A stretch of 64,000 nt of DNA from Evernia prunastri (lineage: Eukaryota > Ascomycota > Lecanoromycetes > Lecanorales > Parmeliaceae): the NCBI GenBank assembly GCA_003184365.1, contig NKYR01000130.1:39210-103209 (forward strand), in the 5' to 3' direction. How positions within the stretch are numbered: position 1 is the stretch's first letter; each line of letters begins with the position of its first letter. The translations under genes were made by a program, and so were the position numbers. The notes under the pieces are model-generated. The model had not been told where the DNA came from and made no database searches. It saw nothing but the letters and a program-made list of their open reading frames with translations. Shown in pieces: positions 1 through 12,156 of this stretch.

Positions 1-1012
1 TCGGCTTGCGAATTGCACCAACCGTGGAATTTCACGATACCCGGACAGTCGCCAAGTGCCTCATTGACTATGATCTCGTTCTTGACAACTTGTACATCCA
101 GAGCCGATTTGATGACTAGCTTCTTAACGGCTCTGGGATTTCCGGGTTGCGGGTGAAACCCTGCCAGCACAATCCCAAACGTGCCGCTTCCCAAGCCTTG
201 TCTGAATACAGCCCAAGGGGTGTAGGTGTCGGACTCGAAGGAAATAGCTGGTATGAGTGTATCGGGGATCGGCGCCTCACGTGCCATCAACCATGTATTC
301 CTCTCCTCAAGATAGAGCTGTTCCTTTGCCGACGTAGTAATACAGAATTGAATGTCGTAGTGCATACCTCCCACAAGGAAAGACGTTCGAGGACGGTGCT
401 AACACTGCATTGAACCATGCTTCATGAGCTCGTCCTTGAGGACCACGGGCTTGTGATGACATTGTTCAAAGCCGTTGGGACTGTTGGTCGAAGCAATTGG
501 ATCGAGCTCGTTGATATGATGACCCTCGCCGGCGTGGAGAATCCAGGCTCCGGATGCCATATTCATTCTCAAGAAAGCATGGGCGCTGGCAAGGTGTTTT
601 CGATGTCTTGAATCCGGTGCGGCAAGTTGGATGTCAACATTCCGGCTGCGAATGTTTTCGCCCACCCTCTTCCCGAGGACCCATTTAACCCCCTTGCTCA
701 GAGGGGTACAGTCAAATTGAGGCGGAAAAACCCACGGTAGATGGACACTTCGTTATCGCTTGAAGACTCGGAATCGAACCCCTGAGTGTTGGAGATGAGA
801 TCCTTATCGGTCACAACGATGAACCGCGCATGGTGCTCTTCCAGGTCGCCGTTTCGTTTTTTCACAGCCAACTCATGAAAGGCAACGGCAGCAGGCCCTC
901 CTTTTGGTGTGATCCTCTAGATGTCGTTCTCCCAAGCTCTTTGAAGAATGATGGCAGAGTCGGGAACTCGATTATTTGATCCACTAACTTTTTCAATGTT
1001 GGATTCATTCAT
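1..1012 (-). pseudogene. FHA-domain Ser/Thr kinase, 5' part, broken and cut by window edge
   Basis: Reading from an ATG at 1012 leftward, the translation gives an N-terminal extension, an FHA-like segment (near SRNVDIQL and SAHAFLRMNM) and then the start of a protein kinase domain with glycine loop GLGSGTFGIV and a following AVKK (beta-3 lysine). It continues off the left edge. It is homologous to the FHA-kinase at 27–31 kb. Three breaks are visible. A TAG at 917–919 is in frame with the ATG (codon 32). Near 700 there is a one-base frame change with a TGA. A TAG at 399–401 lies between the FHA part and the kinase linker, in the same frame on both sides. Both TAGs could come from CAG by C-to-T change. 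Unrecognised introns could hide some of these. I infer a pseudogene, with the kinase N-lobe still open. Confidence 0.62.
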
Positions 1013-2800
1013 CGCGAGCTTCTAACACGCACGCTGGTCTGACGACAGAGGGAGAGGTACGCCATATACTCTAGGGATCCCGGAACTAGGAAACCCGGAA
1101 GAATATATCGCCGAACGCCGAAGATGACTTGAAGGATTTCACGGACAGTGTACCTTTTGCTGGCAGTCATGGATCATCCCAATTACCATCGCTGTCGCGC
1201 GGCCTTCTTGGATACGTCTGACGACTGACAGTATGTTTCGTCTTCAGACGAGGGTGCTGGATGAAGATGGTGATGATGAACTCCTCACACCGGTCTCCAT
1301 GACCCACCACTCCAATCTTGACCCCTCACACGCTTCTTCCGCGCTCCTCAACTCGTCCTGGATAGGAGGTGATAGGAAAGACTCCGCCGCAAATGTTCGG
1401 CAGAGAAGGTGTTCAAGGTCGCTGCGTCGTCCTATCACTCGCTCTTATGGAGCAGACTGCGTATCACTGGACTATCGACGCAAAGGCTTTTTTATTTATC
1501 GACCAGCTACCAAGAACATCTCTATGACTTTTCAGAGATACCTGGGTCATTACGTTCGTCCATCCGTCATCCTGAACAACCAGGTACTTACTTCTCTAGG
1601 ATATTGAGCGAGTAACCAGAAGCCGCCGAGCATGAATCGCAGTCTACTGTCAATGAGACCCTCGATATCGTCTTAGCAACACCAATACTACTCCTACAGG
1701 AGGGCCAGAGAGCGGGAAAACATGCAAGAGTACTGAAAGACACTGGAAGACACTGGAAGACACTGGAAGATAGCCGGCAAGTGTATTACTATTGGAGCTA
1801 TACTCGAATGAAAAGATTTCAAGGAAGACTTTATTCTTCCGACGAACTTATACGAAACGATGTTTGATTAAGTTCCTCGAAGTCAGCTGTTACGCAGATC
1901 GAGTTTGAGGAGCTATCGCAACAGTGAGCTCTGTCGCTGGTTGAAGAACTAGAGGCCAGATACGGCGCGTTCGGTTTGGTTCGGTTTGTGTCTCATACTG
2001 GCCTAAAGGTGGTTCGCGGGTAGCTTGTAATGGTCAGCGCTCGCAACCCGATTGGAAGACTTTTTCTACCTTGCGAGATTTGGAGAATAACGACGGCGTT
2101 TATCGATACTTCGGATCTGGCCGACGGAATGGTATCATGAACCGAATGCCTCTGTGTACTAGCTGCAGAACCCACGCCGAGTGGGAGAAAGGGAGCTGGG
2201 ATGGTGGTCTCCGAGCCACTTTGCGTGCAGCTGTTGAAAGAAGAGATAAGACTTTGAGGGTCTGCGGATAGGGAGACGTTCTGTATGGGCGCGGGGTCCG
2301 AGTGGCCTTGATCTACCATGTTTTCCAATGACACTTGAACTGCATATACAGTAACGACTCTGTTATAACGTAAGCGTGGGAATCTATATGTTCCTGAGAA
2401 CCATACCGCATAAGAAATACTGTAAACGGAGAAATATTCATGACTGATCTGGATATCTAGCTTTGGCTATGTCAAGTCGAACTAAAATGCCGTTTGCGTG
2501 CGAGGATACTGGGGAATGCCTTTGGTCTTGTCCCGTGATAAGATCCGTTTTTGACTCCTCTCAACCCCTTAGGCCCTTTTGGGCTATAGGGCTGAGGTCT
2601 TCTGACCTGTAGTTGGATTTTATCGGATCTAACACACATCGTGTCCGGGAACGTACATCTGTCGAAGGGGGCTGCTACCCCTTTCCTTCCGTAGCAGAAT
2701 CACGGACTTAGAAACTACTCGAGATGCAAGTCTTTGAGTATCAGCCTTCAAATTTCGACTTAGGTCCTGCCATTGTCTAACTACATAAAGATATTCAACG
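1013..2800. other. Intergenic, no recognisable gene
   Basis: No protein family is recognised on either strand. A 52-codon minus-strand ORF (1170–1010) ends at a TGA overlapping the ATG of the neighbouring pseudogene. A 113-codon minus ORF (2334–1993) has no recognisable motif. A 10-bp unit, gacactggaa, is repeated about three times near 1738–1770. An imperfect hairpin (CTCAACCCCTTAGGCCC facing GGGCTATAGGGCTGAG) lies near 2556–2594, downstream of the ferric reductase stop. Confidence 0.4.
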
Positions 2801-4567
2801 TCAAGGCTGATACTCCAATTCCAAAAACCGAACATTATGGTCCACATGAGCCTGCACCAGCGTTCGAATCTCGTCCCGAAGACCAGCTTGAGTGGAGACT
2901 GTTGCAGTCAGCGGAAATACTTTCAGTGAGCGTAGAACCCATACCTGCGACGAGAATGGTACCAGTCTCCCTTCCCGTCCCTGCGATCATCTTGCCATCG
3001 GAGTACCTCTCATAGTCGCTCCGAATTTCACGCATGAGGATGTCACGCGGATCAAAGTAGCCATCGAGGTGAAAGACACGCCCGTGCTCCCCTTCAAATT
3101 GACGCCCAATCATCTTTTGCTCGTACCAAATAGATATCTTCAGTATCTAATAAACTAAGTACAGTATGAACAAATGTCTGGGAAATACATACCCATTTGA
3201 ACTCGTCCATGGCAAGCGCGATATCGATCAGATCCTTTGCGGCAAGTTCATCACCTAAAGACTCCGTCAGCATTCGTCTTCCTGCCGGTCAACTCGCAGA
3301 CCTTCTCCCTTAAGCTGCCACACTACATGGATTCTCCGTGTCACGACCTCGCATCTCTCATATCCCTCCAGGAGCTCTTTCAGGTGAGGTAGTATCGCAG
3401 CGATTCCGAATCCAGTCGCTATCAGGAGCACGGTTCCATACTCTTTCATGGACGTAGGTGATCCGTGCGGTCCGCTGTAGAGCATGAAATGCTTTGTCGC
3501 CTCTGACGACCTCCTGGCGTAGCGAAGTAGCCGATGTGTGAACCCATCTCGAGGCTCAATGAGCAGCTGGACGTTGATCAACTTCGGCTTCCTCGACGTA
3601 TCCACCGCCCAGGATACTATCATAAACGGATGGCTCTCCAGCAGAGCACGGTAGCCGACACTCGGAAGCCAAATATTGATATACTGGCCAGCTTGGATGT
3701 TCCAGGACCTTCGAACTTGAATCCGGATCCTGATAGCATCATGGACAACGTCAATCTTGGCTCGAGAACAGCCGTGATGGAAAGTGAAGTTCCGATAGAG
3801 TATCCACAAGATTTCGAAGAGGACGACCGCGATAAAGATTCCTGATGAAACATATATGCACAAGCCCGGAAAAGCCAATTTGTCGGTGACATGCCGCCAT
3901 ATCATGTAAGCACAGACCGCCGCGCAAGCTTGGTGGGCTCGCAAGAACAGCTCGTAGGACGGTCGACGGATACACTGCGCGAAGGAGAAGAACAGCAGGC
4001 CCAACGAAGAGACGCTCTGATTCCTCTGAGTATCGCTCGACGCGAAGGGAGGATGAGACTTACAATTAGTGCGTACAGACGAGGAAGCCATGCGAGTGTG
4101 TTCCACTGCCCGCCGAATACGCTGAATATCGCGTGAGCAGCACTTAGTGAAACCGACATGACAGCCGCAGATCCATGGACGGTATGCAAATTGTTCAAAG
4201 AGATTCCCAAGAGTTTAGCTAAGAAGTCGAGGTGCGGTCCGAAGAACAAAGGCATCAGGTTGATCAACGAAAGGATGCCAGTGCGTTTGCCAGCCTCCAT
4301 GATCGAGTGTGTTCGGTAGGCACTGCAGAAGACGTTGATGAGAAGGTAGACAGTGCGGAGGATGAAACCTCTGTAGGACCATGGTCCAAGTAGACGATGG
4401 CGTCGCAGAAAGAATGGGTATACAATGTGCCCCAGAATCCAGACACTGTACGTCTGCAATAATGTCCACACATGAATGCAGAAGTTAATTGTGGTCAAGA
4501 TGGCAAACAGGCTTCCGGCCACGACTGCGTAGATCCGAGTCACGTCCATGGCTAGGGGAGGTTTCAA
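2801..4567 (-). CDS. FRE-type ferric reductase transmembrane protein
   Basis: Plasma-membrane metalloreductase of the FRE/NOX family, passing electrons from NADPH through FAD and two hemes to Fe(III) or Cu(II). Four introns (4017–4063, 3255–3301, 3147–3192, 2899–2944) give exactly 527 codons (526 aa) with no stop. The multi-spanning N-terminal half carries both heme pairs as His-x13-His: one in HTVHGSAAVMSVSLSAAH and one in HQACAAVCAYMIWRH. FAD-binding HPFMI, the GPHGS loop and the nucleotide-binding ATGFGIA follow. The C-terminus VRFLELEYQP is family-typical. Intron 2 uses a weak donor (GTCTGC) but has a good branch site (GCTGAC), and removing it keeps frame. An alternative start is Met at 4549. 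It is shorter than many FREs (about 600–700 aa). FRE genes are a reported Starship cargo type. Confidence 0.88.
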
Positions 4568-4779
4568 AGGATGGTTGATTATTTGGGCAAGGATAAAACA
4601 AGAGGAGGTAAGGTTTCATCCGCGGAGAACGATATCTAGTGGGGATACTGTTGTTGTGCCAGAAATGGCGCACCGAAATCCTAGAACGGCTCACCCTCAC
4701 CAGTGTTTCATGTGCCTGGACTCATTACAAAACAGTCCGGAGCTCGCGAAGAAGGAGCAAATTTGGACCATGAGAAGCC

Positions 4780-5620
4780 ATGGCAGCTTCCAACTGCACG
4801 AAACCGGCATCATGGCCAGGCCGGAGAGAAACAGTTATGTTCAATAAAAGACGCCGCAGCTTGTTTAAGAAAGCCCACGAGCTCTCGGTGAAGACGAGTA
4901 CGGAGCTGTATATCGTACTGCACAGAGGAGGGCGGTACTTCACCTACACTTCCACAGACCGGCAAGGGTGGCCACCCAACGAAAACGAAGTGGTTCGAAC
5001 TGTCCCGTGGAGAATAAGTTCATGCACTGAGCATCAAGTTCTAGGAAAGGAATTACCCACTCACGGATCGCCAAACTCCCTCGGATTTCCATGCCGTTCG
5101 TTCGTCAAGACGCAATACACGACAGCAGCCAAAGTCTCAGACTACTGGTCCCAAAGCCTCAGGGCATGGAAGCAATTCCGAGAGACATCAGGAACCGATC
5201 TCCAGAGCTTCTGTCTCCTCACCTTTCAGTCTATCAATAGATCAGAGTACCGGCCTCGACCTCGACACAACAGCATCTCTTCGTTTCGTGAGTGACAGTA
5301 ATATTGATATCAGAAGCATGGCAGGTAAGGAGCTCGTTAACGATGGAACGGGCGATGGCCTCGAGCGCTCGAGCTGGTCCGGTGCTGTCAATGATGACTT
5401 TCAGCTCTTCGAACCGCAAGATTCTTTCATGAGCATTGGGCGAGAAGGTCTTGATCCCGCTGTTGAAAGTTCAAGAAGGGCTCCTGGCTTACAGGACTAT
5501 ACGGGCGATACACAAAAGAAAAACCGCTTGGACAAGTCGTCAGCTTCAGGACGGCGGAAATTTGTTATCCCCAACGTTCCAGATTTCGGAAAACTTCTAG
5601 ATCGATGTACGAGTACATAA
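4780..5620 (+). CDS. MADS-box-like (SRF-type) protein, copy 1 of 4
   Basis: Residues about 20–65 resemble the MADS DNA-binding and dimerisation core: FNKRRRSLFKKAHELS, then a strand region ending GGRYFTYTS. Canonical MADS proteins read RRNGLLKKAYELSVLC…ALIIFS in this position. The first reading frame stays open to 5295. A second open frame, starting near 5288, runs to 5620 and is probably a further exon (a GTGAGT lies at about 5287), but I could not fix the junction. It is the longest of four related copies here (others near 37.3, 38.2 and 46.1 kb). The conserved Arg/Lys of the basic helix are present. The role (DNA binding) is inferred only from this resemblance. Confidence 0.5.
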
Positions 5621-6078
5621 CCATTATCGTTAGAGCCTTTCAATAATCTTGAAACATGCCAACGGATCCCACCCTCCGACCCGCCCACGCCCAAGTCGAA
5701 TAAGGCTAGACGCGAAGTTTCCCCGTCCGATTGGAAGCGGCACTGTCGAAAGGTTTCAGCTACACGTAGTTTGACATTTGCGGCGACGAAAGATTTCTAA
5801 GAATCAGGGGACCGTCGTGTCTAGCGCCCTTGAGGTTGATCACGTCAGAACTTTGCTTAGTGTTAGATGATCACGAGTGTCTCAAATAGATGTATTAAAG
5901 GTCTCATAGGCACCTAAGAGAAGTGGAATAATCTGCTTCCATATCATAACTCAAAGTCGAAACACAAAGATATGGGCGATAGACCCCAACGTGCGTCGAA
6001 GGTAGATTTGACGGAAACCCTTCCCGTGGTACTGGCTAATGACTCGACCAGCAACCGCGTGCATCAAGCTACAGAATC
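5621..6078. other. Intergenic, nothing recognised
   Basis: No open frame, repeat or motif is recognised. It presumably holds the 3' end of the MADS-like gene and the promoter of the following coiled-coil gene. Confidence 0.4.
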
Positions 6079-6660
6079 ATGAATCCTTGTCCCCCCGGTG
6101 CACTCTGCCATGCAAAGGCTGAGACTATCAAGCAGCAGCTCCGAGAGACCACTGCGCAACGTGATGCGTCTCACCAGGCCTTGTACCAGCTGAATCAGAA
6201 GTACGAGAAATTGAGCCAGCAAAACCTCGACCTTAGCCAAGAGTATAACGCCACCGCTGAACACCGTCGCAGAGGGGATGCCGCATACCGGGAGCTGGAG
6301 AAAGCTTTCAAGCAAGTACAAGCTAATCTCGGCGGAGCTGTCCAAGACTGTCAAAGTATGCAAGTCCGTCTCGAGCAGCAGAGGATGTCCGTTCAACAAG
6401 CGGACGCGCGACTGGACCACATCCTCTCCACTACGACGATGCTCGGTCAATCACTGTACTTCTTGACCATCGATAAGTCCGATCTTCCTGACGATCAGAA
6501 GCGGCAGCAGAAGAAGCTTGATTACGCAGACGTCAAACTTGAACGAGATCTGCTTCGCGTCGAGCGAGATGAGTTGCAGAAGGCATTGGAGAATGAACGG
6601 GAGTGGCATGCTTCACGGGGCTTCGGACCGATGCAACTGAAAGGGGGTGGGATTCACTGA
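6079..6660 (+). CDS. Coiled-coil protein, 193 aa
   Basis: An uninterrupted ORF, rich in Gln, Glu, Lys and Arg, with long heptad-like stretches from about residue 15 to 120 and again from about 150 to 185. No signal peptide, membrane segment or catalytic motif is seen. Composition and length fit a small fungal coiled-coil protein of unknown function. The start is the first ATG; Cys and Pro close to it (MNPCPPGALC) may be an unstructured head. No family is recognised. Confidence 0.6.
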   Translation: MNPCPPGALCHAKAETIKQQLRETTAQRDASHQALYQLNQKYEKLSQQNLDLSQEYNATAEHRRRGDAAYRELEKAFKQVQANLGGAVQDCQSMQVRLEQQRMSVQQADARLDHILSTTTMLGQSLYFLTIDKSDLPDDQKRQQKKLDYADVKLERDLLRVERDELQKALENEREWHASRGFGPMQLKGGGIH

Positions 6661-6812
6661 TAGAGGATTAGAGGCGCTGTTTCGTCATCTCCTGGGCCGG
6701 CCCACTTTGCTATAATAAACCAAATTCTTTATCTACCTATACTACATCGTAAAGCCTGTGAAAACGCCAGCTACCGCCCTGCGGCACTGCTCATTATAAA
6801 CCTATTCCAATT

Positions 6813-7376
6813 TCATTGCCACCACCATAATGAGATGACCGACGCTGCTGCCAAAATCAGAGTCATAATCACCACGGCGGAGCGGGAAGCGCCTTGCTTT
6901 CCGTGTGACCCCGAGCTTGTAAAATTGTGAAGATCTCCCGGCGCTCTACCAGTGCCAGTCGGAGAAAGCGGCGACAAGGGGCCGTAGATCATGGACGTGG
7001 CTATGGCGTGAAACGTAGGATGGCGGGCAGAAGAGTAATTACCGACTCGCCAAGTGGAATTGACATCGTTTGTTTCTGTCCATCCCTCGCTAGATAGAGC
7101 TTGTGGCTGATGGTGGAGACCGACGATTGAAGGCTGGAAACCTGCACGCGGGTTCCCCAGCGCGGTCTCCATACCCAGTGCCGCCTTCGTCGTAGTATAC
7201 ACCTTTTGGTACTGAACGCCCAAATCCACTTCTACGAAAAGGAGAGATGTGGTCGTTCGAGTGGATACGGCTGGCGCTTGTTGATGGCGTGGCATGTGTG
7301 CGTGTACGTGTAAGTGTGCATGGCGCGCAACACACAGCTGTAAAGCTGCGATCAGCCCAAACTCTGCGAGCTGCAT
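6813..7376 (-). CDS. Putative secreted or membrane-anchored protein, 187 aa
   Basis: The N-terminus (MQLAEFGLIAALQLCVARHA) looks like a signal peptide. It is followed by a His-rich stretch (HLHVHAHMPRH) that could bind metal. The middle is Ser/Thr/Pro-rich with possible N-glycosylation sites (NST, NYS, NFT). The C-terminus is a hydrophobic segment (VVIMTLILAAASVISLWWWQ) that could be a GPI-attachment signal or a tail anchor. No known domain. Coding status rests on these matching end signals. The opposite strand shows nothing competing. Confidence 0.45.
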   Translation of the reverse strand: MQLAEFGLIAALQLCVARHAHLHVHAHMPRHQQAPAVSTRTTTSLLFVEVDLGVQYQKVYTTTKAALGMETALGNPRAGFQPSIVGLHHQPQALSSEGWTETNDVNSTWRVGNYSSARHPTFHAIATSMIYGPLSPLSPTGTGRAPGDLHNFTSSGSHGKQGASRSAVVIMTLILAAASVISLWWWQ

Positions 7377-7766
7377 TGCTGCCTCGGGGAAAATGCAATG
7401 ATGGCGCTCCTTATGGATAGCCTGGTTTTGATGTAAACTTGAATATCATCAACACTTGCTCAAAATGATGGGTGTAGATGGACTCTGAGACTGAGGAGAT
7501 GCTTCGAAGCTTCGATTTCAATGCAAAGTGTTCCGTGTCATACTTGATGAATCCACAAAAGGCCCCTCGAGAAAGGAAAAAAACCTTTTCTAGGTGAGGC
7601 CGAAAGTGACACAGACGGAAATATAGTTAAGATCCATATCTGGACCGTCCCGAAACAGGTACAACTATCCATCGGCAATATAAAATGAGCCCAGTTCTTA
7701 GGCGAAGAGAGCAAGTCCGTCATCCTTGCCTTCAACGATCGTGAAATCGCTACAAATTCGGACGTC

Positions 7767-8219
7767 ATGCCTAAAGAGGACAAATCCAAGCGGGACAAAC
7801 GGAAGACAACAAATTCTGCTATCCTACCCACTAAAATGGAAAGAGCCAAGCTGAAGCAGCAGAGGACAGATATACAGACTAAGAGAAAGGCCAATGAGCA
7901 AAGGCTCGAGGCACTTCGAGTAGAGGTACAAAACAATCCCGACAAAACAAATGAAGTCGAGGCTATCAGTCAGGAAATCGGCGATATTCAAAAGGAAGAA
8001 GAGACTCTAGAGGCGGAGGAGAAAAGACTCGATTCCATGATACCCATGGAAATGGATGGCGATTCATCGCAACCTCCGACTTCCGAAGGAGGGAAGGCCT
8101 CTTCTGCGACGCAACCCCAAGATTCCACCAATGAAGGGGAAGAAGATCCTATTCGCAATGATCTCGGTCAGGGAGGTAGCGGCGATAACGACCCAGAAAA
8201 TAAAGGCTTGAAAATATGA
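7767..8219 (+). CDS. Charged coiled-coil protein, 150 aa (possibly truncated)
   Basis: Highly charged: a Lys/Arg-rich head, a coiled coil at about residues 20–90, then an acidic Ser/Gly/Asp-rich tail ending ENKGLKI. The same frame stays open upstream of the ATG for about 20 codons (through SKSVILAFNDREIATNSD) until a TGA near 7690, beyond which the frame again looks protein-like (IHIWTVPKQVQLSIGN). The present start may therefore be a fall-back in a 5'-broken gene. The last ten codons, stop and downstream DNA recur at 46544, next to a copy of the NLR 3' end, showing that this gene tail was duplicated together with the NLR tail. Confidence 0.45.
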   Translation: MPKEDKSKRDKRKTTNSAILPTKMERAKLKQQRTDIQTKRKANEQRLEALRVEVQNNPDKTNEVEAISQEIGDIQKEEETLEAEEKRLDSMIPMEMDGDSSQPPTSEGGKASSATQPQDSTNEGEEDPIRNDLGQGGSGDNDPENKGLKI

Positions 8220-8412
8220 ATCAGTGATGGAAATTCAATTTTACAGGGAAAAGGAGGCAATGTACCGGTCGAAAGAATGACTTGTTCGACTACATACAGA
8301 GATGAATAATTAGAAAAATATACGACGTCAGTTATGCGCTGGTAGTGTTAATTATATTCGAGACCTAATCAATCCCCTGACAGAATCGGAAATCAGACTC
8401 TGGCCTAGAGTA

Positions 8413-11400
8413 TTAGACGTCTCTACCCTGGCCTTCCATTTCACGAATCATAGACGAATAGTAATACGAGCAGTCCCGTGTCATAGGATGGTCCAGGCCC
8501 AACGTCTTCGGAAACCCTGCTGAAGCTCTAAGATAGAGAACGGACGCATCATTGTACCGTTGTTGATGGTGAAATAGGTAGGCAAGGTTGTAAACGCTAG
8601 TCAATGTGTCTGGATGCTCGACTCCCAGCACCTTCTCTCTCCCTTCCAGCGCTCGTCGGTTCATCTCCTCGGCCGCCTCATACTTCCCCTGATCCCGAAG
8701 CACCGATGCCAGATTATCGACGCTGGTCAATGTGTCTGGATGCTCGACTCCCAGCACCTTCTCACTCCCTTCCAGCGCTCGTCGGTTCATCTCCTCGGCC
8801 GCCTCATACTTCCCCTGATCCCGAAGCACCNGGATGCTCGACTCCCAGCACTTTCTCACTCCCTTCCAGCGCTCGTCGGTTCATCTCCTCGGCCGCCTCA
8901 TACTTCCCCTGATCCCGAAGCACCGATGCCAGATTATCGACGCTGGTCAATGTGTCTGGATGCTCGACTCCCAGCACTTTCTCACTCCCTTCCAGCGCTC
9001 GTCGGTTCATCTCCTCGGCCGCCTCATACTTCCCCTGATCCCGAAGCACAAATGCCAGATTACTGACGCTGGTCAATGTGGAGGGATGCTCGACTCCCAG
9101 CACCTTCTCATACCCTTCCAGCGCTCGTCGGTTCATCTCCTCGGCCGCCTCATACTTCCCCTGATCCCGAAGCACCNNNNNNNNNNNNNNNNNNNNNNNN
9201 NNNNNNNNNNNNNNNNNNNNNNNNNNNNNNNNNNNNNNNNNNNNNNNNNNNNNNNNNNNNNNNNNNNNNNNNNNNNNNNNNNNNNNNNNNNNNNNNNNNN
9301 NNNNNNNNNNNNNNNNNNNNNNNNNNNNNNNNNNNNNNNNNNNNNNNNNNNNNNNNNNNNNNNNNNNNNNNNNNNNNNNNNNNNNNNNNNNNNNNNNNNN
9401 NATGCCAGATTACTGACGCTGCTCAATGTGGAGGGATGCTCGACTCCCAGCACCTTCTCATACCCTTCCAGCGCTCGTCGGTTCATCTCCTCAGCCGCCT
9501 CATACTTCCCCTGATACTGAAGCACCAATGCAAGTAAACTCAAGCTATCTAATGTGGTAGTGGCGACGTCCCCTGCTCGTTCTTGATAGATGTTATATGA
9601 TTCCGAGACTGCTTCATATGCAGAGTCATATCTCCCTTGTCGCCAATTAAACCATCCGACGTTATGTAGAAGAGCTGCACGGTGTCTCATGTCATTTTCT
9701 GATATGCATTTATGCCATAATACTGCTTGAGCATACGCCAACATCGATTCACACGTCTCTTTATGCTCATGCTCACCGTTCGGGAACTCCTCCGCTAACA
9801 GCTGCAAAGCTTGGCCCGCGTAGTCCGCTTTCTCACTTCTCTGCTCTAGCCAGTAGTGCACTGATGCTTGCACGAGTGGGTGAATCGCGTATGTCTCTCC
9901 CCCAATCTCTTGACTGATCAAAGCGAATCCGTCAAGCGTACCGATAGCCATCCTGAAGTCTACGTCTCTCTCAGCTGGCCGTCGTAACAGCTTCTCTGGG
10001 ATCCGCTGTGGATCAAGCATCGCTATGAGTGATAACAGCTTTGCCGTCTGAGGCTCCTGCGTTAGAATCTGATCAAAGGACAGCTTCCACGTTCGGAAGA
10101 CGGAATTAGGGAAACCGCGCGGTCTCCGAGGATCTTGAAGCTCCTGACTTAGATGATCCGTCAGGTTCTGCTTGTCTTTTTCAAGGGCTGCTAGATAGCC
10201 TTGAACGGTCCATCGATTGCGGTTAATAAAGGCAGCAGCCTGCGTGATGGCTAGCGGAATACATCCCAGAACATCCAGCAGCCTTTCTATATTACAAATG
10301 TCGAAAGAGCTCGCAGATCCTTTCAGTTTCAATTGCAATAACTCCATCGCTTCTTGAGATGAGAGTGGCGGCACCTCCACACACAATTCTCCATAGGCAA
10401 GATCCTGACCAATAAGTCTGCTTCTTGTCGTAATGAGCAATGATTTCTGAGGATTCAAGATGCTTGGAAGATAGTCGTTTAAAGGTCTCTGGGTTTGCGT
10501 AACAGTAGCAGGTGGTATATCCGATTCGGCCGAAGAGAAAAGGAGATCCGCATTATCAGCATTATCCACAATCATGAGCCAATGACTGTCCTCCTCATTC
10601 AGCCACTTGAAGACCAGTTCACATACATCGGTATTGGGATCGTCGCATGCAGGAAGCTGTAATCTACGTGCAATGTGGTAATAGGCATGCACAAATGTGG
10701 CAGAGCTGGTTGCGTACACCCAGAAGACATGACTCTGCGGGTGGGATTGCCGAAACCTGTAAGCGTACTCAATGGCGATCTGGGATTTTCTGACACCTTC
10801 GATCAGTGTCTGCAAGATTTTGTTCAAAGGGAAGAATCTATACCCAATTCCTCCCATTCCACATAACGAAACGCAATGGTGCATTTGAAGCTGCTCCTCA
10901 ATTTGGGAGAATATGTCTTTTCGGTCAATGAAGTTGTAATCTCTCTGGAACGGCACGGAGAAGAGAGGTTCAACTAATGCAATCATGGGAAGATCAGCTA
11001 CACATAATCTAGAATCTGGCATTTATTCATTGACTATGACGAAAAGGAGTTCAGTATCCTCACCAACCTCTCGTTCTCTTACGGTAAGGAAGGGATCTCC
11101 ACGTCCTAGCCTACTCCTCCCATGCGCCCACGCAGTAAACATCAGCGGAGTCTACTCACACATTTTCGTAGCTATCGCAGTCGCCACCTGCGTATGACTA
11201 ACCGGTTTTCCTGGGATGCAGCAGAGGAGCTCCTTAGCATACGCTGCCGCCACCGCCGCCGCATAAGGCTGCCAGCGCTTGTTTTTGTGTGTATCGGCAT
11301 AATCGCATATCCCTCGGATCACTAGACAGGGAAAGTTGTCCATGAGACCAGCCGCCTCCATCTCAAAGCATAGTACGTTGAGCTCTTTGCGTAGTCTTTC

Positions 11401-12156
11401 TCGCGTTGCTCCGTCCCTCATCACTTGATTCCCTGACGCGATCAACCCATAGTGAATTGTGGGAATTTCGTCTTCACGGTCAGATCGAGTGATCAGCCGA
11501 TCAGTTTCACAATTAGCGCACGTCGCTTGGCCGGCTCGATGATCATAGTCTGCCTCAAATAAGTGATCCTGCTGTGCGCCCTGATATGCACTAGTCTTTT
11601 GCAGCTTTGGATATTTTGACAGCATTTGTGACAGATGTCTTGGAAGTTCTGCCTCCTCCATCATATGTCTGGCATGTAAACTGCTCACAGCGTTGAGCAG
11701 CACATCAGGCGGTCGATTCAGCGACCCTGTCCGCACGAATCGTCCTTTTTGAACGGTTTTCCCAAAGTCATACTGGATCACTCCACCAGACGTCTCGGCG
11801 GGTTTGCTGATCACCACATCACCCAGTCGAATATCGTTCTCCACGCTCGGAGCTCCACCGCCAACACCAACCATTAGACCAAATATGATTGATGGAAAGG
11901 TAGAGCGGATGTGACTCGCCACGATGGCAGCAGAAGTATTGCCCGTCACTCCGGACGGTAAACACGCAATGGCCACGTTCTGCCTGCCAATCCGTCCCAG
12001 GCGGTAGTTGTTGGTGTCATGGGAGTCCTGGGGGAGAGGATCATGGCGTTCGTCCAGCATGGCCACCGCTGCAGCCAGCTCCGTCGGCAACGCACATATC
12101 CATCCCACGGTGTAATCTTCATGCTTCATCTCTTTCACTCTTTCACGACGTATCAT
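8413..12156 (-). CDS. NLR locus A: PNP–NB-ARC–TPR receptor (assembly-broken)
   Basis: Fungal NOD-like receptor, probably cytosolic and acting in self/non-self or defence signalling. Exon 1 (12156 to about 11165) encodes a nucleoside-phosphorylase/hydrolase-type effector domain (YTVGWICALPTE, GLMVGVGGGAP, FEMEAAGL, IRGICDYADTH). A GTGAGT donor ends it. The NB-ARC part follows; its P-loop is created by splicing a 54-nt intron (10790–10843), joining GMGGIG to KSQIAIEYAYRF. Walker B-like LMIVDNAD and LLITTRSR follow. A TPR array of 42-aa repeats (QGKYEAAEEMNRRALEG) closes the protein, with a divergent cap ending at 8413. The array holds a 225-N gap and a single N at 8831, both breaking the frame, so the length and intactness of the real gene are unknown. 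Confidence 0.82.
9177..9401. other. Assembly gap of 225 N inside the TPR array
   Basis: All bases are N. On both sides are near-identical 126-bp TPR units of NLR locus A, so the gap is where short-read assembly failed to resolve the repeats. The true number of TPR units is unknown. Confidence 0.99.

Noticed and set aside
755..795. tRNA T-arm-like sequence (ggttcgattcc on the minus strand)
   Set aside because: No acceptor, D or anticodon arms can be folded around it, and it lies in the coding-like part of the FHA-kinase pseudogene.
1738..1770. Short gacactggaa repeat as a regulatory array
   Set aside because: Only about three copies, not near a supported gene start; too little to assign a role.
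8604..9537. Plus-strand ORFs with repeated SSVHLLGRLILPLIPKH over the NLR A array
   Set aside because: These are antisense shadows of the 126-bp TPR repeats. A unit length divisible by three keeps extra frames open. The same holds for minus ORFs over NLR B and plus ORFs at 46.9–47.2 kb.
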